5,105 nucleotides of DNA from Bacteroidales bacterium (GTDB lineage Bacteria; Bacteroidota; Bacteroidia; Bacteroidales; JAOZMU01): positions 1 through 5,105 of the forward strand of contig JAOZMU010000299.1 in assembly GCA_029934165.1 (NCBI GenBank), in the 5' to 3' direction. Every line of letters starts with the position of its first letter. Within the stretch, counting starts at the first letter, position 1. The notes under the pieces were generated by a model that had not been told where the DNA came from, made no database searches, and saw nothing but the letters and a program-made list of their open reading frames with translations. The position numbers were made by a program, and so were the translations under genes. Positions 1 to 5,105 of this stretch are shown in pieces.

Positions 1-129
1 TGTACTTGGTTTGTAACTATCTCAAAGATACAATATTATGTCGAATTATGCAACTATTTTAACACTTTTTTGCATCTGCAACAACTTGATACTCAAGGTG
101 TTATTGAAGTCAGAAACTTGAGTAAATGA
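1..129 (+). CDS. 3' end of an unidentified upstream gene (partial)
   Basis: Frame 1 is open from the first base to a TGA at 127-129, giving 42 residues that end in QLDTQGVIEVRNLSK. The other two forward frames are closed by stops within this stretch. The TGA overlaps an in-frame ATG of the adaptor reading frame (ATGA at 126-129), and the better adaptor start lies 29 bases past the stop, so the two genes would be tightly linked. I do not recognise the protein. In Bacteroidota the gene before an RND adaptor is often a TetR-type regulator or a TolC-type channel, but this tail does not clearly match either. It is rich in aromatic residues and has no obvious membrane segment. An open frame of this length could arise by chance in a few percent of cases at this base composition, so the call is moderate. 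Confidence 0.45.
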   Translation, partial: CTWFVTISKIQYYVELCNYFNTFLHLQQLDTQGVIEVRNLSK

Positions 130-158
130 ATTTATTAAACATAAATAATTATTTGAAA

Positions 159-1289
159 ATGAAAAAATATTTGTTAATACTATTAGTTTTTCTATCAGCT
201 TGCGAATCTGAATCTGGCTCGAAGGAAGAAATTTTAGCGAAAATAGAATCGCGAAAAGGTAAAATTGTGGCTTTACAGGAAGAGATTGAAGTATTGACTG
301 GTCAGCTATGTATTGATACAGTTGCTACGGTTGAAAGCGTGGATAATTTAATCGTCAAAATTCAGGAAATTCAATCCGAAAAATTTGCACATTACTTTGA
401 GGCAACAGCATCACTGGAAGCAGTTAAATCTGCCTACGTAAGTCCCGAAATGAGTGGGCAAATTAAGCAGATTTTGGTAAAAGAAGGAAATTTTGTTAAG
501 AAGGGACAGCTTCTCATTTCGTTAAATTCGAGCGCGCTTTCTGCCCAACTTGCAGGATTAAAAACACAACTTGAGCTTGCTACAACAATGTACGAAAAAC
601 AGAAAGAGCTGTGGGACAAAAAGATAGGAACAGAAGTGCAATATTTGCAAGCCAAAACAAATAAGGAAGGTCTTGACAATCAGATTTCTGCCGTCAATGC
701 CCAAATTGAGATGACAAAAGTTCGCGCTCCTTTCAGTGGCATTGTCGATGCTATCCACCTAAAAATCGGTGAGTTGGTTGCCCCTGGACGACAAGTTATT
801 GAGCTGATAAATTTGAGCGAAATGTACATAAATGCTGACATTTCTGAGCGTTATTTGGCAAATGTGAAAGAGGGCGATGCTGTCGTTGCTTCGTTTCCGA
901 TGTATCCAGATATGAAACTCGAAACTCGTGTTTTCCGCATAGGAAATACAATAAATCCGGCTAATAGAACCTTTCGGTTGAGGCTGAAAATCAACAATAT
1001 AGACAATAAATTGAAACCCAATATTGTGGCAACCATCAAACTTAATGATTACAGTTCGGATTCGGCAATCGTGATTCCTTCTATGGCTATAAAACAAGAC
1101 ATAAATGGGTATTATATTTTCACTGTCGAAAATAAGAAAGGGAAATCTACTGCGCGAAAAAAATACGTAGTGCCCGGAATGAACGAAGGCGAAAAGACCA
1201 TGATAACAAGTGGATTAGGTCATGGAGATAAAGTCATTGTGGAAGGGTACAACCTTGTGCGAGATGGACAATTTGTTTCTGTTCAATAG
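159..1289 (+). CDS. RND efflux periplasmic adaptor (membrane fusion protein), lipoprotein
   Basis: This is a 376-residue AcrA/MexA-type adaptor that would join an RND permease to an outer-membrane channel. Residues 1-15 form a lipoprotein signal: MKK, a hydrophobic core, then lipobox LSAC with the lipidated Cys15. This decides the start: an in-frame ATG at 126 would add 11 polar residues ahead of the signal. An acidic stretch follows, then a heptad coiled coil (about 25-50; I29, I36, I43 and I25, L39, L46). The first lipoyl half is at about 88-122 (SPEMSGQI...VKEGNFVKKGQ). The alpha-hairpin covers about 123-186 and the second lipoyl half about 187-215 (VRAPFSGIVD). The beta-barrel is at about 218-298 and the membrane-proximal domain at about 299-376. 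At the hairpin tip, K147-L151-T158 has the spacing of the AcrA R-L-S channel-docking motif with conservative changes. No Shine-Dalgarno precedes either start. The permease gene follows after 155 bp. The family call is firm; the substrate is unknown. Confidence 0.95.
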   Translation: MKKYLLILLVFLSACESESGSKEEILAKIESRKGKIVALQEEIEVLTGQLCIDTVATVESVDNLIVKIQEIQSEKFAHYFEATASLEAVKSAYVSPEMSGQIKQILVKEGNFVKKGQLLISLNSSALSAQLAGLKTQLELATTMYEKQKELWDKKIGTEVQYLQAKTNKEGLDNQISAVNAQIEMTKVRAPFSGIVDAIHLKIGELVAPGRQVIELINLSEMYINADISERYLANVKEGDAVVASFPMYPDMKLETRVFRIGNTINPANRTFRLRLKINNIDNKLKPNIVATIKLNDYSSDSAIVIPSMAIKQDINGYYIFTVENKKGKSTARKKYVVPGMNEGEKTMITSGLGHGDKVIVEGYNLVRDGQFVSVQ

Positions 1290-1358
1290 TAATTTTTCAT
1301 ATTAATTTAGCATAAATAATTAAATAAATATAGTGCTATTTTTTTCAGAAATTGTATA

Positions 1359-1376
1359 TAACTTATATTCAAGTTA
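1359..1376. promoter_or_regulatory. Small perfect dyad in the adaptor-permease spacer
   Basis: TAACTT (1359-1364) and AAGTTA (1371-1376) are perfect inverted repeats around a 6-bp centre, giving an 18-bp dyad typical in size of a dimeric repressor site. It lies about 70 bp upstream of the permease start. The region is extremely AT-rich, so a 6-bp dyad can easily arise by chance. No regulator gene is visible to pair with it. Confidence 0.25.
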
Positions 1377-1389
1377 ATAATAACCAGTA

Positions 1390-1429
1390 AAGTATCGTTT
1401 ATTTTTACACACCTATTAATACGATACTT
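1390..1429. promoter_or_regulatory. 9-bp inverted repeat just upstream of the permease start
   Basis: AAGTATCGT (1390-1398) and ACGATACTT (1421-1429) are exact reverse complements with a 22-bp spacer. The arms are 31 bp apart centre to centre, close to three helical turns, and the right arm ends 15 bases before the permease ATG at 1445. The arms carry the few G/C bases of an otherwise A/T spacer, which makes chance less likely than for the neighbouring dyad. It could be a two-site operator, or an mRNA stem-loop that separates expression or stability of the two cistrons. It is not a terminator of the usual kind, because the loop is long and no T-run follows. The function is inferred only. Confidence 0.4.
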
Positions 1430-1444
1430 AAAAATTAAAATATA

Positions 1445-4400
1445 ATGGCAGAAAATAAAGTAACCAGAAATTTCCCGCTTACAACTCTGGCTCTTACCAA
1501 TCGGAATACTATTTTATTGATGACGCTTATAATTGCACTTTTTGGTGTTATTGCGTATAAAGCTTTGCCAAAAGAACTGTTTCCTGATGTACAAATGCCT
1601 ACGGTGTATGTGCAAACTAATTATTTTGGCAATCCACCAGAAGACATTGAAAACCTGATAACGAGACCGTTAGAGAAGGAACTCAAAACTGTTAAAGGTG
1701 TAGATAATGTAAAATCGACATCGGCACAAGATGCCTCAATGATTTTCGTTGAATTTAATACGAATGTTGACATAAAAGACGCACTAACAGACGTAAAAGA
1801 CGCAGTCGATAAAGCAAAAAGCGAACTCCCCAACGACCCACTTCTAAACGACCCTGTGGTGATGGATTTGGATTTTTCTGGCTTTCCGATTCTAACGATA
1901 AATCTTTCGGGAGATTATAGCATAGATGATTTTAAAAATTACGCCGAATACCTTGAAGATGAGATTGAATCGGTTTATGAAGTTTCAAAAGTCGATATAA
2001 AAGGAAGCTATGAAAAGGAGATTCAAATCAATGTTGACCCACATAAATTATCGGCAGTTGAGCTTAGTATGCGCGATATTGAGGAAGCAATCGGTGCCGA
2101 GAATGTTTCGGTTTCGGGTGGCGAAATTCGTGTCGGTGGAACGCGTCGTTCTATTAGAACCGTCGGCGAATACGCAAGCATGGAAGAAATACGCAACACC
2201 ATAGTCAAAAACAATGAGGGCAATATTGTTTATTTGAAAGATGTTGCCGATGTTGTCGATGGGTACGAAGAACCAAAAAGTTATGCCAGCCACGACCGTA
2301 AACCCGTTGTGTCTCTGCAAGTTGTCAAAAAAAGTGGCGAAAACCTGCTCAATGCAGCCGAGCAAACTCTCGAAATTTTAGCATTGGCAAAAAAATCTGG
2401 CGAAATTCCACCAGATATTAATATTTCGATAACAACAGACCAGTCTAAAGACGTTAAGTCTCAGCTAGATAATCTATGGAACAGTATGATAATGGGCGTT
2501 ATTTTTGTCATCGTGGTTCTATTCTTCTTTCTCGGTATGCGAAACGCACTTTTTGTTGGTTTGGCAATCCCAATGTCGATGATTCTTTCGTTTGTCGTCC
2601 TCGGTATGATGGGGCAGACAATAAATATGATTGTACTATTTTCTCTTATCCTCGCTCTGGGGATGCTTGTTGATAATGCTATTGTTGTTGTCGAGAATAT
2701 TTATCGATTTGTCGATTTGGGATACCCTGTGCTAAGGGCTGCACGTGAGGCAACTGGAGAGATTGCAGTAGCAATTATAACTTCGACAGCTACGACTTTG
2801 GCGGCGTTTTTCCCTCTCGTTTTTTGGGGAGGATTGATAGGCGAATTTATGAAATTGCTACCAATTACACTGATAATTGTACTTACATCTTCGCTGTTTG
2901 TAGCACTGGTAATAATACCGACAATATCGCTCTTTTTCGTGAAAAATAACAAGGAAAAAGAGACACTTAATAAGAAAAAATCGTATATGGTTGCCGGAAT
3001 ACTTGCGTTAATGGCTGTTGGTTTTTACGCAACTGACTCAATGGGAATGGGTAATTTTATCATGCTTTTTGCTATTCTTGGTGCTGCAAATGCCTTGTTT
3101 TTATACGATGCTGCACGCTGGTTTCAGGACAAATTTCTTACGTGGTTAGAAAATTATTATACTCGTATTTTACGATTTTCGCTGAGCGGATTTAAGCCCT
3201 ATCTTTTCCTAATTAGTATTTTTGTGATGCTATTTTTATCTCTTGTATTATTTGCGGTGCGAAAACCAAATGTGGTATTTTTTCCGGTCAACGAACCTAA
3301 ATTTGTGAATATTATTGCAGAACTGCCAATTGGCACAGATGTTCGCGCTACTGATTCTACGATGAAAACCATCGAAGATAAGGTTTTTAATGTTCTTGAA
3401 CCATATTCTAAATATGTTGAGTCTATTCAAACAACTGTTGGCGAAGGTGTTACTCGACAAAATCTGTTCAGTATTGGCAATACGCCAAATCGCGGAATGA
3501 TTACTGTTAAATTCGTAGATTTTGAGTTTCGAGACACCGTCAAGACTGGCGATGTAATGCGTCTATTATCGGATAATTTATTAAATAAATACGCAGGTAT
3601 TGATATTTTTGTAGAAAAAGATGAGAACGGACCCCCTACTGGCGCGCCAATAAATCTGGAAATTCATGGACGAAATTTATCGCAGATGGTTGCCATCAGT
3701 GATAGCCTTCTGAATGAAATAGACCGCCGAAAAATACCCGGAATTGAAGGAATGAAACTGGATATAACTGTCGGTAAACCAGAGCTTATTGTCTCGGTAA
3801 ACCGCGACCATGCCCGACGTTTTGGAATGTCAACACAGCAAATCGCGTGGGCATTGCGTACTTCTTTATTCGGAAAAGAAATTTCTGACTACAAAGTCGG
3901 CGAAGACGAATATCCTGTGCAGTTGCGGTTCAACGAAGCATATCGACACGATTTAAGTTCGATAATGAACCAGAAAATAACTTTCCGCAACAATAAAGGT
4001 AAATTGATGCAAATTCCGATTTCTTCTGTTGCAACCATCAAGCCCGGAACGAGTTACGGAACAATTAAACGTATTGACCAAAAAAGAGTAGTAACATTAC
4101 AATCTAACATCATTGAGGGTTACAACGCAAATCAAATCAACGAAAAATTGCGTCTGATGATGGACGATTTCAAAATGCCACACGATGTAACTTACTCTTT
4201 CACAGGGGAACAAGAAGAGCAAGAAGAAACAATGGGTTTTTTGACTCAAGCTCTTGCAATAGCAATTTCTCTTATTTTGATTATTCTTGTTAGTCAGTTT
4301 AATTCTTTCTTTAAGCCTTTGATTATTCTTGCGAGCGTATTTTTTAGTACAATAGGTGTTTTGGCTGGAATCGGGATTTTCAAAATGGATTTTGTAATAA

Positions 4401-4846
4401 TAATGTCCGGCATCGGGATTATTTCGCTTGCTGGAGTTGTGGTAAATAATTCCATTGTGTTGATTGACTACATAGATTTTTTGAAACAAAATCGCAAAAA
4501 AGAACTGGGTATTGATACGGAAGGCAATCTGAGTATCAACGATATAGTAACTTGTATTTTAGATGCAGGGCGCACAAGGTTACGTCCTGTGTTGCTGACG
4601 GCTATCACTACCGTACTTGGTTTAGTGCCAATGGCAATAGGTTTCAATATTGATTTTGCAGGTCTTTTTGAGCGATTTGAGCCAAACATTTATTTTGGTG
4701 GCGATAACGCACTTTTTTGGGGACCAATGGCATGGACGGTAATTTTCGGTCTGACGTTTGCAACTTTCCTAACATTGATTATTGTACCCGTTATGTACCT
4801 GATATTCAACAAAGCAAAACTTTGGTTTGTACGCCTGAAAAAATAA
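1445..4846 (+). CDS. RND efflux permease, HAE1/AcrB-like
   Basis: This is a 1133-residue inner-membrane proton-driven exporter, probably trimeric, working with the adaptor encoded upstream. TM1 is at about 20-40 and the first periplasmic porter/docking loop at about 41-345. TM2-TM6 lie at about 346-498 and TM7 at about 584-604. The second loop is at about 605-930, with GPPTGAP at 729-735. TM8-TM12 lie at about 934-1120. Motif D (residues 401-421) contains VDNAIVVVEN. D410 matches AcrB D407, but AcrB D408 is N411 and K940 is N1001; R971 and T978 are kept as R1045 and T1052 in the RLRPVLLT segment. The TM6-TM7 linker (500-583) is about twice that of AcrB and holds two added hydrophobic stretches (about 514-528 and 536-555), suggesting 14 rather than 12 membrane segments. 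There is no CusA-like metal signature, so a drug, detergent or lipid-like substrate is more likely. The start at 1445 is the first Met before the conserved NFPLTTLAL region; the leader is A-rich with no Shine-Dalgarno. The frame is intact. Confidence 0.96.
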   Translation: MAENKVTRNFPLTTLALTNRNTILLMTLIIALFGVIAYKALPKELFPDVQMPTVYVQTNYFGNPPEDIENLITRPLEKELKTVKGVDNVKSTSAQDASMIFVEFNTNVDIKDALTDVKDAVDKAKSELPNDPLLNDPVVMDLDFSGFPILTINLSGDYSIDDFKNYAEYLEDEIESVYEVSKVDIKGSYEKEIQINVDPHKLSAVELSMRDIEEAIGAENVSVSGGEIRVGGTRRSIRTVGEYASMEEIRNTIVKNNEGNIVYLKDVADVVDGYEEPKSYASHDRKPVVSLQVVKKSGENLLNAAEQTLEILALAKKSGEIPPDINISITTDQSKDVKSQLDNLWNSMIMGVIFVIVVLFFFLGMRNALFVGLAIPMSMILSFVVLGMMGQTINMIVLFSLILALGMLVDNAIVVVENIYRFVDLGYPVLRAAREATGEIAVAIITSTATTLAAFFPLVFWGGLIGEFMKLLPITLIIVLTSSLFVALVIIPTISLFFVKNNKEKETLNKKKSYMVAGILALMAVGFYATDSMGMGNFIMLFAILGAANALFLYDAARWFQDKFLTWLENYYTRILRFSLSGFKPYLFLISIFVMLFLSLVLFAVRKPNVVFFPVNEPKFVNIIAELPIGTDVRATDSTMKTIEDKVFNVLEPYSKYVESIQTTVGEGVTRQNLFSIGNTPNRGMITVKFVDFEFRDTVKTGDVMRLLSDNLLNKYAGIDIFVEKDENGPPTGAPINLEIHGRNLSQMVAISDSLLNEIDRRKIPGIEGMKLDITVGKPELIVSVNRDHARRFGMSTQQIAWALRTSLFGKEISDYKVGEDEYPVQLRFNEAYRHDLSSIMNQKITFRNNKGKLMQIPISSVATIKPGTSYGTIKRIDQKRVVTLQSNIIEGYNANQINEKLRLMMDDFKMPHDVTYSFTGEQEEQEETMGFLTQALAIAISLILIILVSQFNSFFKPLIILASVFFSTIGVLAGIGIFKMDFVIIMSGIGIISLAGVVVNNSIVLIDYIDFLKQNRKKELGIDTEGNLSINDIVTCILDAGRTRLRPVLLTAITTVLGLVPMAIGFNIDFAGLFERFEPNIYFGGDNALFWGPMAWTVIFGLTFATFLTLIIVPVMYLIFNKAKLWFVRLKK

Positions 4847-4850
4847 CATA

Positions 4851-4890
4851 ATTTGGGGCGCAATTCTAAATTGTGTCCCGAATCTGTTTT
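4851..4890 (+). terminator. Probable intrinsic terminator of the efflux operon
   Basis: Five bases after the permease stop codon, ATTTGGGGCGCAATT (4851-4865) can pair with AATTGTGTCCCGAAT (4869-4883) over 15 bp with a 3-base loop. Three of the pairs are G-U, which work in RNA read from the + strand but become A-C mismatches in RNA from the other strand, so the structure fits rightward transcription. A short T-run (CTGTTTT, 4884-4890) follows. The T-run is shorter than the classic one, so some readthrough is possible. A dispersed palindromic repeat serving as terminator is the alternative. Confidence 0.75.
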
Positions 4891-4894
4891 GTCG

Positions 4895-4939
4895 AACCGC
4901 TTGCTACAAAGGCGTTTACGTCTGAAATTGTAGCGCGGT
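4895..4939. repeat. Structured repeat, copy A
   Basis: GCTACAA (4903-4909) is exactly complementary to TTGTAGC (4928-4934), and the flanking ACCGC (4896-4900) pairs with GCGGT (4935-4939) across a 2-base bulge, giving a 12-bp stem. A related copy lies about 120 bp downstream at 5015-5054. Between the copies the segments AACNGCT, GCTACRAA and ATTGTAGCG are conserved, while the sequence joining them differs and has a 1-base indel. It lies past the operon terminator and no reading frame covers it. It looks like a member of an intergenic repeat family, but the family cannot be named from one window. Confidence 0.5.
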
Positions 4940-4971
4940 CTTCGCCTGTTTTTATAGGATACGTTTTTGCT

Positions 4972-4998
4972 TTTTTATAAATGGTTTGTTTATAAAAA
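4972..4998. repeat. Perfect 10-bp A/T palindrome
   Basis: TTTTTATAAA (4972-4981) and TTTATAAAAA (4989-4998) are exact inverted repeats around a 7-base centre, TGGTTTG. It sits between the two structured repeat copies. T-runs on the left of each strand would let it act as a weak bidirectional terminator. It could also be a protein-binding dyad. It is made only of A/T, so its weight as evidence is limited. Confidence 0.4.
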
Positions 4999-5014
4999 CT
5001 TGTCGGTTTAGTTA

Positions 5015-5054
5015 AACAGCTAGCTACGAAGCTGTTGCGGCAGGGATTGTAGCG
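5015..5054. repeat. Structured repeat, copy B
   Basis: This is the second copy of the element at 4895-4939. AACAGCT (5015-5021) and AGCTGTT (5030-5036) form a perfect 7-bp hairpin whose loop contains GCTACGA (5023-5029). That loop can pair with downstream TTGTAGC (5047-5053) using one G-U pair, at the same place where copy A uses a Watson-Crick pair. The copy runs into a G+C-rich stretch (5031-5105, about 63% G+C) that continues past the window edge, so the true right boundary is unknown. Confidence 0.5.
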
Positions 5055-5105
5055 GTAGCTTGCCGAAGTGGCTTGCGATTTTTGGCTGGCGGGGCAGAGC
5101 GACCG

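Noticed and set aside
126..158. Upstream ATG as the adaptor start (387 residues)
   Set aside because: It would put 11 mostly polar residues before a complete MKK-type lipoprotein signal. The start at 159 gives a normal 15-residue signal ending in lipobox LSAC.
204..230. Acidic residues after the lipidated Cys as a Bacteroidota surface-export signal
   Set aside because: The stretch (ESESGSKEE) does not clearly match the known surface-export motifs, and an adaptor must face the periplasm to work.
1441..1446. TATAAT as a -10 box
   Set aside because: It overlaps the permease start codon, and Bacteroidota promoters use a different -7 consensus.
4097..4489. 130-residue minus-strand open frame
   Set aside because: It lies entirely antisense to the conserved C-terminal half of the permease, its composition is low-complexity (Asn, Lys and Tyr rich), and no start signal or domain is seen. 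The same holds for the shorter minus-strand frames within both genes.
1445..4846. Heavy-metal (CusA-type) exporter
   Set aside because: The TM4 motif is VDNAIVVVEN, typical of HAE1 pumps, and I see no methionine metal-relay arrangement.
4972..4998. Xer/dif-type recombination or phage attachment site
   Set aside because: The palindrome has a similar overall size, but its arms do not resemble the dif arm sequences and no integrase or element edge is visible.
4847..5105. CRISPR array or tRNA gene in the 3' non-coding tail
   Set aside because: There are only two diverged repeat copies with no regular spacers, and no cloverleaf with a T-loop motif was found.

Overview
This window looks like AT-rich chromosomal DNA from a member of the Bacteroidota. 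Three things suggest this. The start codons are preceded by A/T-rich sequence with no Shine-Dalgarno motif. The efflux adaptor is a lipoprotein with an extra N-terminal coiled coil. The permease carries a C-terminal block (residues about 1080-1117, with NIYFGGDNALFWGPMAW) that I recognise from Bacteroidota RND pumps. The assignment comes from pattern recognition, not from a search.

Layout: positions 1-129 are an open frame that probably is the 3' end of an unidentified upstream gene on the same strand. Positions 159-1289 encode a membrane-fusion (periplasmic adaptor) lipoprotein. A 155-bp very AT-rich spacer holds two inverted repeats (1359-1376 and 1390-1429). Positions 1445-4846 encode a 1133-residue RND inner-membrane permease of the hydrophobe/amphiphile (HAE1, AcrB-like) type. 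A strong stem-loop right after its stop codon (4851-4883) probably ends the operon. The last 220 bases are non-coding. They hold an A/T palindrome and two diverged copies of a stem-forming repeat, and the final 75 bases are about 63% G+C.

The two complete genes should work together. The permease would take substrates from the periplasm or membrane and export them using the proton gradient. The lipid-anchored adaptor would link it to an outer-membrane TolC-type channel. No TolC gene is visible here, so the channel is either upstream or encoded elsewhere. Substrate cannot be read from the sequence.

I see no new defence, mobile or metabolic system in this window. The points most worth a second look are the duplicated structured repeat at the 3' end, the apparent extra transmembrane pair in the permease, its Asn/Asn variant of the AcrB proton-relay residues, and the intercistronic dyads.
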